DNA of 64,000 nucleotides from M55B129 sp034189085 (GCA_034189085.1 JAXHVH010000003.1:47265-111264), one strand, 5' to 3'. Counted from the stretch's first letter, positions 15,815 to 24,380 are shown. Notes: generated by a model not told the origin, from the letters alone. Translations and numbers: made by a program.

Positions 15815-17500
15815 ATGAATGAACAAGAAACCATTGTCAGGAATAATGAATTCATAACCCATATCAGTGACGTACTGGTAATTGGGGGGGGTTTCTCGGG
15901 ATTATGGGCTGCTCTGAAAGTTAAGGAAAATAATGATCTTTCAGTGAATTTGGTCGATAAAGGGTTTTGTGGATCCACCAGCCATTCATTTTTTTCAGGA
16001 GGTGGAATGGTTGTTTTAATGCCGGATGATGACCTGGATGAATGGGTGGAAGACATAGCAAATTCGAATGAAGGCATAGCAGACAGGAAAGTTTTAAGAT
16101 CAATCCTGGAGAATTCACAGGCCAGGATGAGAGATTACGAAACAATGGGAGTTACTTTCCCACGGAGGGATGGTGAGTACAAACGCATCCGTTCCCGTGG
16201 TGCAAAAAAGATAAAGCTGCTTGGTTCTGCTGAGGGTGGAGGTAAAGCAATAGTTTTAGCTCTTCACAAAGAAGCGTTAAAACGGGGAATAAACATAAAG
16301 AACAGGATATTTATTATTGACATACTGGTAAATGAGCAAGGGCAGGCAGGAGGAGCCCTCGGTATAGATATCAATGATGGCAGTTTTCATGTTTTCAGAG
16401 CAAAGGCAACGGTAATAGCCACAAATAGTGGCAGTTTCAGGGGGCACCATTTAGCCAGTGATCAGCAGGGCACCGGGGTATTTGCTGCTTTTAATAAAGG
16501 AGCAAAGCTTCAGAACGCTGAATTCCACTACATCAATGTCCGTCCGAATAAGTTTGAAATTGAAGGATCTGGAGTATTGCCTAAATTTGGCGCTCGCTGG
16601 GCCAATGCGGATGGGGAGTATTTTATGGATAAATATGACCCCGATCTTAAAGATCATGCCCCGAATCATACTATACTGGTTGCAATGGCCAAGGAGGCCA
16701 AAGCTGGAAAAGCCCCTTTAGGGTTTGATACACCATCTTTTGCTGAAGAAGGGCGTGTCGGTTTTCGTGAAATGATGATGGGGCACGGATGGATGAAGCT
16801 TATTTATAACAAGCTAAGAAATGAAGGCGTGGATTTTTTACGGGACAAGATTGAGTGGAATGCTGCTTACGAAACAAACAGGGTTGGCCTGAAGACGGAT
16901 TTTGGTGGAAAAGCCTCAGGTATTGAAGGTTTATTTGCCGCCGGTATGGCTCGCGCGTTTATCCCGAATACTTTAACCGGCTTGTCCATTGCTTATAGCA
17001 CCTGGTCCGGATATATGGCTGGAGAAACTGTTGCTAAATACGTCAATGATGTGGAAATGCCTGAAATCGATATGCAGCAGATTCTTTCAGCGCAGGATAG
17101 TTTTGTAGAACCGCTCTACAGGGCGGGAGACACAACACCGGACAAAGTCGTTGAGGAGTTACAAAAGGTTATTTTCCCTGCTGACGTACTGATTTTAATC
17201 ACTCATGATAAATTACAGGATGCTCTTAATAATGTTGAAAATATCAGGGATAATATTGAAAGTAAAATGGCTGCCAGCAGCATCCATGATCTGATTAAAG
17301 TTAGAGAAACCGAAACCATGATTCTATCTGCAGAGATGACCTTACGAGCCTCCATGCTGCGCAAAGAATCAAGGCCCTTTATTTATTACAGGGAAGATTA
17401 CAATGAAAGAGATGATCAGAATTGGTTACAATGGATAGTTGTTAAAAAGGACGAAAGTGGCTTTTCATTCAGCACTGAAAAAATTCCCAATGATGGTTAG
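15815..17500 (+). CDS. FAD-dependent oxidoreductase, AprA / fumarate reductase-like (copy 2)
   Basis: 561-residue flavoprotein, the second of its kind in the block and clearly divergent from the first. It has VLVIGGGFSGLWAA (FAD dinucleotide motif), then DKGFCGSTSHSFFSGGG, and the C-terminal FAD motif GLFAAGMARAFIPNTLTG. It is cytoplasmic, with no signal. A C-terminal domain of about 120 residues, helical and charged, resembles the helical C-terminal domain of the superfamily. Pairing with an AprB-like ferredoxin suggests electrons move between an organic or sulfur substrate and the ferredoxin pool. The substrate is unknown, and the sequence alone does not establish AMP/APS binding. GGAGGAACC precedes the ATG. 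Confidence 0.8.
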   Translation: MNEQETIVRNNEFITHISDVLVIGGGFSGLWAALKVKENNDLSVNLVDKGFCGSTSHSFFSGGGMVVLMPDDDLDEWVEDIANSNEGIADRKVLRSILENSQARMRDYETMGVTFPRRDGEYKRIRSRGAKKIKLLGSAEGGGKAIVLALHKEALKRGINIKNRIFIIDILVNEQGQAGGALGIDINDGSFHVFRAKATVIATNSGSFRGHHLASDQQGTGVFAAFNKGAKLQNAEFHYINVRPNKFEIEGSGVLPKFGARWANADGEYFMDKYDPDLKDHAPNHTILVAMAKEAKAGKAPLGFDTPSFAEEGRVGFREMMMGHGWMKLIYNKLRNEGVDFLRDKIEWNAAYETNRVGLKTDFGGKASGIEGLFAAGMARAFIPNTLTGLSIAYSTWSGYMAGETVAKYVNDVEMPEIDMQQILSAQDSFVEPLYRAGDTTPDKVVEELQKVIFPADVLILITHDKLQDALNNVENIRDNIESKMAASSIHDLIKVRETETMILSAEMTLRASMLRKESRPFIYYREDYNERDDQNWLQWIVVKKDESGFSFSTEKIPNDG

Positions 17501-17556
17501 TATTTATTAAAATAAGTCAAATTGGATGTTATGAACAAAAATACATTAGCCCCCAG

Positions 17557-17606
17557 GTTGAAGTTTAATCAACATGCCGGGGATTCAAGCTCGCTCGCCG
17601 ACTCAA
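17557..17606 (+). pseudogene. Decayed 3' half of a tRNA gene
   Basis: 50 bases align without gaps to the 3' half of tRNA-Thr (6810-6859), 36 of 50 identical. A 5-bp anticodon stem (GTTGA/TCAAC) survives with a 7-base loop, and the C-G to T-A change is compensated. The T stem no longer pairs, position 33 is G, and the end is CAA instead of CCA. No 5' half is present. It marks the right edge of the accessory block and may be an old integration-site relic. Confidence 0.55.
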
Positions 17607-17608
17607 GT

Positions 17609-17635
17609 AAACCCTTATTTGTAATAAGGGTTTTT
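17609..17635 (+). terminator. Intrinsic terminator after the tRNA relic
   Basis: An 11-bp perfect stem (AAACCCTTATT/AATAAGGGTTT) with a 3-base loop and a T run. It would end transcription of the second redox operon, and is placed as expected for a former tRNA gene. Confidence 0.85.
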
Positions 17636-17763
17636 CCCCTTATACGGGTTGGGTACCAGGGGTCACAGGTTTATGATAATAAGTGACCACCATCCGACAT
17701 TTTGGAATGTTATTTGGCTAAAAATTGCTTTTTAAAAGCCATATTTCATTGAAAATAGTGTAT

Positions 17764-17791
17764 TTGCAGCTTTTTTATTCTATAATATTAT
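17764..17791 (+). promoter_or_regulatory. Possible promoter of the methylamine methyltransferase operon
   Basis: TTGCAG and TATTAT with a 16-base spacer, 55 bases before mtbB. An inverted repeat GGTCAC/GTGACC (17661-17688) about 75 bases upstream could bind a regulator. Apart from this, the tRNA relic and its terminator, the 17501-17845 gap holds nothing I recognise. Confidence 0.4.
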
Positions 17792-17845
17792 AAATGGCAT
17801 TTGGAGAGGTGTGCATTGATAAAAAAGTAAAGGGGTTGTCGTCCA

Positions 17846-19240
17846 GTGGAAAAGCACTTTACCAGGATGGGAGACGGGTCGGGCATCTACATGAGCAAGG
17901 AAGAGATTCGTGCCGACCTGGCAGATGGAACAACCGATGCCGCCGACCGGGGTAAAATTCCTCCCCTCTCTGCGGAGGAGCTGGATTATCTTTATGAAAT
18001 AGTAGCAACACCGGTCAATATCGTCAGTGTTGCCCGGGGCAAGGAAACTGTTACTTCTTCAGATTCAGGGGCGTTTAAAATCAATTACCAGGCCGATATC
18101 TCCCTTGATCGGGCTATTTCGATCCAGGTGCATGAAAAGGTTCTCGCCGCTGATTCGCTTGACCTGGGGAACATCGACTACAGCTACAAGTCGGTCAAGG
18201 CTATTCTCCATGATGAAGCCAAAGTTATGGAAAATGTCCAGATGAATACGATCATGCCGGTGCTCTATGGAGCCATGCCAAATCTGGGCTTGTATACAAA
18301 GCCTGACGGCCCGGTTGACAACTGGTCTGAACTGCTTCCCAGGGCAAAGATTGCTGAAGCGAGACAGGCACAGGAAGAAGCTGTCGAGCTGGCGGTCAAA
18401 GATATGGTTTACATAGCCGAAGGAATGTATAAGGCTGGAGCGGACGGGATGAATTTTGATACCTGCGGTGCTTCGGGAGATGCTGATTTTCTGGCTGCTC
18501 TTGAAGCGGTAAAAATAATCAGGGGAAAATATCCGGGCTTCGGCATGGAAATGGGAATGGCCGGAGAATTCATTCTTGGTATGCACGGGCAGCTGGAGTA
18601 CGAAGGTACCAGGCTGGCTGGTTTATACCCTCATAAACAGGTTAAAATAGCCGAGCAAGCAGGGGTAACCATTTTCGGGCCGGTTGTTAATACCAGCAGC
18701 AATCGCTCGTTTCCCTGGAACCTGGCCCGCGCTGTTACGTTTGTCAAAGCGTGCTGTGAAGCAGCCGATATAGCGGTCCATGTTAATGTGGGTATGGGAG
18801 TAGGAGCTACCCCCATGACACCCGTTCCGCCGGCTGATGCTGTCTCCAGGGCTTCCAAGGCTTTGATTGAAATCGGCAAGGCCGACGGTTTATAGGTGGG
18901 TTCCGGTGATCCTTTCGGCAATGAAGCGACTCAGGAAGTGGCTTCCGGGATGGGTGGCATTCGCACAGCCGGAGATCTGGTCATGAGAATGCAGTTGTCC
19001 CGGGGTTTAAAAATAGAAGCGGCCAAAAAATATGTCGCTGAAAAATTGGGCGTTGCAATGGCGGAGCTGAGTGATTGTTCAGTCATGCGTGAAGTAAGGC
19101 AGAACCTGGGGCTGGGCTATCCCATGCCTGATCCGGGAGCAGCCAAAGGCATCGGGGCCAAGATTCGGATAGCCGAAATCATGGGCCTAAAAATAAACTC
19201 CGTTGAACAGTTCAAGAAGAAAACGGGACTGCATTATTAA
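17846..19240 (+). CDS. mtbB: Dimethylamine:corrinoid methyltransferase with pyrrolysine (in-frame UAG)
   Basis: 464 residues when the UAG at 18893-18895 is read as pyrrolysine (residue 350). The enzyme transfers a methyl group from dimethylamine to its corrinoid protein. Reading through is supported because both halves match MtbB continuously: RMGDG start, NFDTCGASGD, GMAGEFILGMHGQLEY, EIGKADGL before the UAG and VGSGDPFGNE after it. The UAG falls where archaeal MtbB has pyrrolysine. GTG at 17846 follows AAGGGG. mttB starts 21 bases after the stop. Pyl genes and the corrinoid partner must be elsewhere in the genome. A standard gene caller would split this into two genes. Confidence 0.93.
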
Positions 19241-19261
19241 TCTATGAAAGAAGGTGGAAAA

Positions 19262-20746
19262 ATGAAGAGGAACCCCATAGCCGGAAGAAACTCTTTTATG
19301 GGCTGCGGTCTGAATCTATTCAGCGATTCAGATCTGGAGATGATTCATGACGCTACGCTGGAGGTGCTGGAATACGCCGGCCTCTATGTCCAGAGCGATG
19401 AGGCAATGGATATTTTTGACGGGGGAGGCTGTATAGTAGACAAGAAAGAGAAAAATGTAAAAATACCCGCCCACATCGTCGAAGAGGCTATCACTTCGGC
19501 ACCGAAGAAAATATTCCTTGCCGGACGGGATCCAAAGCATGATCTGGTCCTTGAAAACGGACGGGTCAACTTTTGTCCTTTCGGTGAAGGCGTAATGGTA
19601 ATCGATCCCTACAGTGGTGAATACCGCAAGTCAACCAAGGCTGATAAGGGAAATGTGGCCAGGCTGGTTGACGCTCTGGATCAGTACGACATGCTGGAGA
19701 ACACTGTGGCGCCGCGCGATGTTCACCCGGAAATGGAAAGCCTGCATAACTATGAAGTAACTGTCTCCAATACTACGAAACACGTCCCTCAGCCCTGTCA
19801 TGACAGGCGCTCCGCCCAGCTGCTCATCGAAATGGCGGCAGCTGTGGCCGGAGGGAAGGAAAACCTTAAAGATAGGCCCATCGTTTCCGGGTGTACCTGT
19901 CCCCAGAGCCCCCTGACTATTTCTGCAGGGTGCGGCGAGCCGATTATCGAATATGCCCGGGCTAATCTGCCCCAGAATATTCTTTCCATGGCCATGGCCG
20001 GGGCTACATCGCCGGTCACCCTGGCGGGGACGCTGGTAACCCATAACGCAGAGGTACTCGGGGGCATTGTTCTGGCCCAGTTGACCAGGAAGGGCGCGCC
20101 GGTGATGTACGGCAGTTCAACGACTATGATTGATATGAGACAGGCGACGGCTACGGTCGGCTGCCCCGAGCTGGGATTAATAAGTGCCGCTGTGGCCATA
20201 CTGGCCCGTTACTATCTGCTGCCCAGCTATGTTGCCGGTACTTAGGGCGATAGCAAGGTTTCAGATGCTCAGTCCGGCCATGAAAAAACCCTGACTTCCC
20301 TGCTGCCGGCATTGGCAGGTGCCAATATGATCTACGGCGGGGGGATGCTGGAGATGGGTTTGACCATGAGCTTTGGACAACTGGTTATGGATAATGAGAT
20401 CATTGCTATGACCAGGAAAGTTCTTGAGGGGATCCCGGTTAACGACGAGTCTCTAGCGGTTGATGTAATTAAAAACGTGGGTGCCCGGGGTCACTTCCTG
20501 GCTGAAGAGCATACCTACAGGCACATGCGAGAGCTTTCGGAAAGCAGGTTAATCGATCGCCGGATGCGGCAATTCTGGACTGACAGCGGATCCAAAGATC
20601 TTACCCGGACCTGTGATGAAAAGGCAAGAGAAATATTGGAAAATCACCGCCCGGAACCGCTGCCTGACCAGGTTCATAAAAAGATTTTGTCAATTATCAG
20701 GGAAAGGGAAGAAGAACTGGGCATAAAATCCCCGGCTAATGAATAA
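19262..20746 (+). CDS. mttB: Trimethylamine:corrinoid methyltransferase with pyrrolysine (in-frame UAG)
   Basis: 494 residues with UAG at 20243-20245 decoded as pyrrolysine (residue 328). It demethylates trimethylamine, giving dimethylamine, the MtbB substrate. The context around the UAG (SYVAGT, then GDSKVSDAQSGHEKT) is the canonical MttB pyrrolysine site. This separates it from non-pyrrolysine MttB homologues, which use other quaternary amines. ATG at 19262 is chosen because the protein then begins MKRNPIAGRNSF, as in the family; an in-frame ATG at 19244 is possible. It forms an operon with mtbB. A true TAA ends the reading frame. Confidence 0.94.
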
Positions 20747-20770
20747 ATTTTTAAAAGAGGAGGTTTTACT

Positions 20771-21442
20771 ATGCCTGAACTTACTTTCCTTGGGCATGCA
20801 GCTTTCCGGTTAGGGGAAGAAGGAAGGGAAACCCTGCTTTTCGATCCCTATATTACCGGTAATCCTCAGGCCCCTCTGAAGTTTGAAGAAGTCGGGGCGG
20901 ATTACATTTTAGTTTCCCATGCTCATTTTGACCATCTGGGCGATACATATGAAATTGCCGAAAGGGAAGAAGCGACTATCATATCAACGGCCGAAATTGC
21001 CGGTCAGGCAGGTGAAAAAGGGCTGACTGCCCATGGCCAGCATCTGGGAGGAAGACATCGATTCCAATTTGGTTCGGTCAAACTGACCCTTGCTTTTCAC
21101 GGCTCGGGGATACCCGGCGGGCATGCCTGTGGATTTGTTGTCGACTATTACGGAAAGAAAATATATTTTGCCGGCGACACTGCGCTTTTCAGTGATATGA
21201 AGTTAATTGGGGAGCTTGATTCTCTCGACCTGGCTCTTCTGCCCATAGGAGATAATTACACCATGGGTATCGATGATGCCGTTATGGCTGCTTCTTACCT
21301 GCAGGCCGGAGAGGTTATCCCGTATCATTACAATACCTGGCCCCTCATTAAAGTAGATCCAGAAGAATTCAAGAAGAAGGTGGAAGATAAAACCGGCAGT
21401 AAATGTATTGTCCTTTCACCGGGAGAACATCACATCTTCTAA
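20771..21442 (+). CDS. UPF0173 metal-dependent hydrolase
   Basis: 223-residue metallo-beta-lactamase-fold protein of the UPF0173 group. The metal ligands are clear: SHAHFDHLGD, a later His in the FHGSGIPGGHACGF region, FAGDTALFSD and PYHYNTWP. The physiological substrate is unknown. It starts 24 bases after mttB with a good AAGAGGAGG site, so it is probably cotranscribed with the methyltransferases. UPF0173 genes are widespread, so the link with methylamine metabolism may be accidental. Confidence 0.88.
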   Translation: MPELTFLGHAAFRLGEEGRETLLFDPYITGNPQAPLKFEEVGADYILVSHAHFDHLGDTYEIAEREEATIISTAEIAGQAGEKGLTAHGQHLGGRHRFQFGSVKLTLAFHGSGIPGGHACGFVVDYYGKKIYFAGDTALFSDMKLIGELDSLDLALLPIGDNYTMGIDDAVMAASYLQAGEVIPYHYNTWPLIKVDPEEFKKKVEDKTGSKCIVLSPGEHHIF

Positions 21443-21483
21443 TTTACTGTACTCCACCAGAAGAAATATATGTTTTTTGACAT

Positions 21484-21527
21484 AAAGAAAAGCCCCTTCC
21501 GCAGCTATTAACTGCAGACAGGGGCTT
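21484..21527 (-). terminator. Terminator of the minus-strand amidinohydrolase gene
   Basis: On the minus strand, AAGCCCC...GGGGCTT with an inner GCAG/CTGC pairing is followed by TTTTCTTT. It lies 56 bases past the convergent gene. The plus strand has no T tail here. Confidence 0.65.
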
Positions 21528-21582
21528 ACTGTCTAACTGTGATCATTTCTTGCGTTCCACGGTCACCAGGAAGCTGAAAAAA

Positions 21583-22461
21583 TCACACTCTTAAGATAGG
21601 TCTTGTCAGGCAGGTCGGGCCGCCTCCCCCTTTGATTGAAACATCTTCCCCGGGGTATTCGTAGACTGTAGCACCTTCTTTTTCGAGGGCTGTTTTTGTC
21701 CGGGTATTTCCGGCAATCATAATGCAAACCCTTGGTGCTATAGCCAGGACATTGCAGCCGAAAGTATCATATTCTTCATCCGGTACTTCCACTATCTTGA
21801 TACCTTTTTGCAGGAGCAGGTTACGGAAAGGTACGGCCATCAGTTTTGAATAAACTACTGCCAGGTCGCGATCAACAGGGCTGATTAACGACATTAAATG
21901 CAGGCATTCTTCCGGTCCGTTCCAGTGGGGTAGCGGTACTTCGATGATTTCATCGACCAGACCAGCGGTTAAGTTCCTCAGTTGAGCCACACCGTCACTG
22001 TTTGTGCGGTAACTGAGACCCACAGCCACTGTGTTGTCGTCGAACCAGACTACGTCTCCTCCTTCAATTGTTCCCGGCGCCTCGATGGCCCCCAGAATTG
22101 GTATGCCCAGATTCTTAAAGAAAGCGCTGATTGCCTGCGGCTCAGTTTTTCTTTCCCTTTTTCCCATATTGCATAGAATAACGCCTTTTTTAGTAATCAG
22201 GACAGGATCGTGCGTGTAAATTGAATCCAGTCCTGTTATTTCGTCTTCGGGTAGATAGTGAACATGGGGTACGTTTTTTTCGATAATCGCTGCAAACTGG
22301 TTGTATTCAAGCAGTGCTTTTTCAAAGTCCGGTTTTTCGGGGTAATGGAGCTGCTGCCATTGTCGGTTAACATTGTTTTGGCCCAGCCAGGCTCGGGCGG
22401 GACTCTTCATCAGGATTGATTCGATCCTGCCTGTTTCTGATTGTCCATTATAGCCGATCAT
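21583..22461 (-). CDS. Arginine deiminase / dimethylargininase-family amidinohydrolase
   Basis: 292 residues of the guanidino-group-modifying superfamily. Catalytic features are visible: IEGGDVVWFDDN, a His in the ECLHLMS region, and the C-terminal nucleophile Cys284 in GGGPTCLTRP. The family includes arginine deiminase and dimethylarginine dimethylaminohydrolase. The short length, with no large helical insertion, favours the dimethylargininase-like branch, whose products are citrulline and dimethylamine. The start is the ATG at 22461 with AGGGAGGGT upstream; a longer open frame to 22770 is not needed. The dimethylargininase reading fits the nearby mtbB but is not proven by sequence. Confidence 0.75.
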   Translation of the reverse strand: MIGYNGQSETGRIESILMKSPARAWLGQNNVNRQWQQLHYPEKPDFEKALLEYNQFAAIIEKNVPHVHYLPEDEITGLDSIYTHDPVLITKKGVILCNMGKRERKTEPQAISAFFKNLGIPILGAIEAPGTIEGGDVVWFDDNTVAVGLSYRTNSDGVAQLRNLTAGLVDEIIEVPLPHWNGPEECLHLMSLISPVDRDLAVVYSKLMAVPFRNLLLQKGIKIVEVPDEEYDTFGCNVLAIAPRVCIMIAGNTRTKTALEKEGATVYEYPGEDVSIKGGGGPTCLTRPILRV

Positions 22462-22501
22462 AATACCCTCCCTATACAGGTTGATAATTTTTATCATCTT
22501 T

Positions 22502-22510
22502 ATTCTACCA
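22502..22510 (-). promoter_or_regulatory. Possible extended -10 promoter for the amidinohydrolase gene
   Basis: On the minus strand, TGGTAGAAT (TG-n-TAGAAT) lies about 45 bases before the ATG. A CTGCAA stands 15 bases further upstream as a weak -35. Confidence 0.35.
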
Positions 22511-22639
22511 TATATCTTCCATTTGCAGATCCCTGTTTTATTGACCCAATGGAGTTTGCTCCTGCCAATCAATTGTAGTATCATAATAGCTGATTTAAGA
22601 ATCATTCCTGAGTTGAGAATAAACAAAAGGATTAACATC

Positions 22640-22842
22640 ATGAAGGTAGCAATCCTGCCTGTACCGGTCGAAATGAGGTCTTGATCAATACTGCGGGCTG
22701 AAAAAAGCTTGAAATTAAAGTTGTTGTTTTGGACACAACCCCATGGGGACAGTCTATTTGCCCCGCTCATGAACGATTGTTCAGATTTTGCTATTTAAAC
22801 GGTGTAAAAAAAGCTGAAGCTGTCTTTTTTGAGGCAAGATGA
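22640..22842 (+). pseudogene. Broken small gene of unknown function
   Basis: An ATG at 22640 with AAAAGG upstream encodes MKVAILPVPVEMRS and meets TGA at 22682. A second open frame in another phase (22702-22842) encodes KVVVLDTTPWGQSICPAHER and about 20 more protein-like residues, ending just before the cooC ribosome-binding site. Together they look like the N- and C-terminal ends of one gene that lost its middle or was frameshifted. I do not recognise the family. The rest of the 22462-22858 gap holds the minus-strand promoter of the amidinohydrolase gene and nothing else I can name. Confidence 0.45.
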
Positions 22843-22858
22843 ACTGGAGGAAAAAATC

Positions 22859-23617
22859 ATGATGACTAAGAGAATTGCTGTAGCTGGTAAGGGAGGTACC
22901 GGGAAGACAACACTTTCCGCGCTTCTGATCCGTTACCTGATGGAAGAAAGACCGGGGAAAAGTATCCTTGCTGTCGATGCTGATGCCAATGCCAATCTAA
23001 ATGAGGCACTGGGTCTGGAAGTGAAGGAAACCATCAGTGCTATTCTTGAAGATACAAAAAATCCAAAAGCTGTGCCCACGGGAATGACCAAATCTGTATT
23101 TGTGGAATACCGCCTCAGCCAGGCGATGGTAGAAGAAGATGCTTTTGATTTATTGGTCATGGGCAATCCTGAAGGGCCGGGTTGTTACTGTTACCCCAAT
23201 GACCTGCTGAAGAGGTATCTCGAGCAGGTTAGTAAAAATTACGAGTACCTGGTTACCGATAACGAAGCCGGCCTTGAGCATCTCAGCAGGCGCCTTTTGC
23301 CCATGGTCGACTGGCTGATTGTAACCAGTGATGCCACGGCGCGGGGAATACGCTCTGCCGGCAGGGTGAAAGAGATAGTGCAGAAAGTAAATATTGGTGC
23401 CGCCAGGATGGGCCTGGTTATCGGGCGCAGCCGGGGTAATGAAGGTGAAGCTCTGAAAGAAGAAATTGAAAAAACCGGGCTCACCCTGCTGGGTTTCATG
23501 CCGGATGATCCTCTGATTTCAGATTATGACTTGAAAGGAAAAGCGCTTATTGATCTTCCGGCAGATTCGCCGGCGGTAAAGGCTTCCCGAGAGCTTTTTG
23601 AAACTCTTTCCCTCTAG
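22859..23617 (+). CDS. cooC: CooC/AcsF-type ATPase for CO dehydrogenase maturation
   Basis: 252-residue MinD/ParA-like P-loop ATPase. The deviant Walker A motif GKGGTGKTT is at residues 10-18, followed by AVDADANANL. GNPEGPGCYCYPND carries the CxC pair used for dimerisation and metal binding in CooC, and VTDNEAGLEHLSRR is also typical. CooC-type proteins deliver or help insert nickel into carbon monoxide dehydrogenase (CooC) or CODH/acetyl-CoA synthase (AcsF). ATG at 22859 follows GGAGG at 8 bases. No CODH gene is in the window. Its presence suggests Wood-Ljungdahl chemistry, which would connect with corrinoid methyl transfer from methylamines. Confidence 0.88.
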   Translation: MMTKRIAVAGKGGTGKTTLSALLIRYLMEERPGKSILAVDADANANLNEALGLEVKETISAILEDTKNPKAVPTGMTKSVFVEYRLSQAMVEEDAFDLLVMGNPEGPGCYCYPNDLLKRYLEQVSKNYEYLVTDNEAGLEHLSRRLLPMVDWLIVTSDATARGIRSAGRVKEIVQKVNIGAARMGLVIGRSRGNEGEALKEEIEKTGLTLLGFMPDDPLISDYDLKGKALIDLPADSPAVKASRELFETLSL

Positions 23618-23735
23618 TAATGAGAAAACAGAAAAGCAACCGTGAAATTGGGGGGCTACAGAAGCCAATTTTTACGGTAACTATATCTGTCCTGCGAGAA
23701 GGTAAAATGGAGATTGCCAGTTGGAGGTAGACAGG

Positions 23736-24380
23736 ATGGTTTTCAGTGATCGTCGGCAAGCCGGTGAACAATTGGCTTTTAGGCTTAATTCTTACAAAGG
23801 GCAGGAGCCGCTCATTCTGGCTGTCCCCCGGGGAGGGGTGGCCATTGCCGAGCCGATCTGGCAAAATCTAGGGGGAGAAATCGATTTGATCATAACTCGT
23901 AAAATAGGGGCTCCTTTCCAACCGGAGCTGGCTATCGGGGCAGTGAGTGGGGACGGTTTCGTAATGGCCAACGAAGAGCTTGTCACAAGGATGAATATCC
24001 CGGAGGGTTACATTGAAAACAAAGCAGCTGAAGAACAGGCGGAAATTAAACGCCGCCTTCGACTTTACCGGGGGGAGCGCCCTCTTCCATCGATTGATAA
24101 CCGGCTGGTGATTCTGGTTGATGATGGAGTGGCTACCGGTTATACTCTGCTGGCTGCACTGCGCAGCTTGCGGCAGCAACATCCACTGAAGCTGGTCCTT
24201 GCCGTTCCTGTGGGTCCGCCTGATACCCTCACCAGGTTGGCAGAAGAAGTTGACGAACTGGTTTATCTCGAAGCGCCGCCCAACTTTGCTGCTGTCGGCC
24301 AGTTTTACACCTGCTTTGATCAAGTCAGTGATGCTGAAGTGATAGCTGTATTAAAGAAAGCCTGGACAAATGGAGAGTAG
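23736..24380 (+). CDS. Phosphoribosyltransferase-family protein
   Basis: 214-residue type I phosphoribosyltransferase fold. The PRPP-binding motif is VILVDDGVATGYTLLAAL near residue 128, and the N-terminal AVPRGGVAIAEPIW block belongs to the family often found as predicted phosphoribosyltransferase (COG1926). The substrate base is unknown and the protein may act as a regulator or salvage enzyme. TTGGAGGTAG precedes ATG 23736; the frame also opens at 23721. It ends in UAG, here an ordinary stop. Confidence 0.85.
   Translation: MVFSDRRQAGEQLAFRLNSYKGQEPLILAVPRGGVAIAEPIWQNLGGEIDLIITRKIGAPFQPELAIGAVSGDGFVMANEELVTRMNIPEGYIENKAAEEQAEIKRRLRLYRGERPLPSIDNRLVILVDDGVATGYTLLAALRSLRQQHPLKLVLAVPVGPPDTLTRLAEEVDELVYLEAPPNFAAVGQFYTCFDQVSDAEVIAVLKKAWTNGE

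Noticed and set aside
17557..17606. Functional tRNA-Lys or tRNA-Pyl
   Set aside because: There is no 5' half, the T stem does not pair, position 33 is G, the anticodon would be TTT and not CTA, and the CCA is degenerate.
18896..19240. A separate 114-aa gene after mtbB
   Set aside because: It is the C-terminal part of mtbB after the pyrrolysine UAG, with continuous homology and no start signal of its own.
20312..20746. A separate 144-aa gene after mttB
   Set aside because: It is the C-terminal part of mttB after its pyrrolysine UAG; the homology continues directly from the preceding frame.
22462..22770. N-terminal extension of the amidinohydrolase (395-aa reading)
   Set aside because: The extension is low-complexity and unlike the family, whereas the ATG at 22461 has a strong ribosome-binding site.
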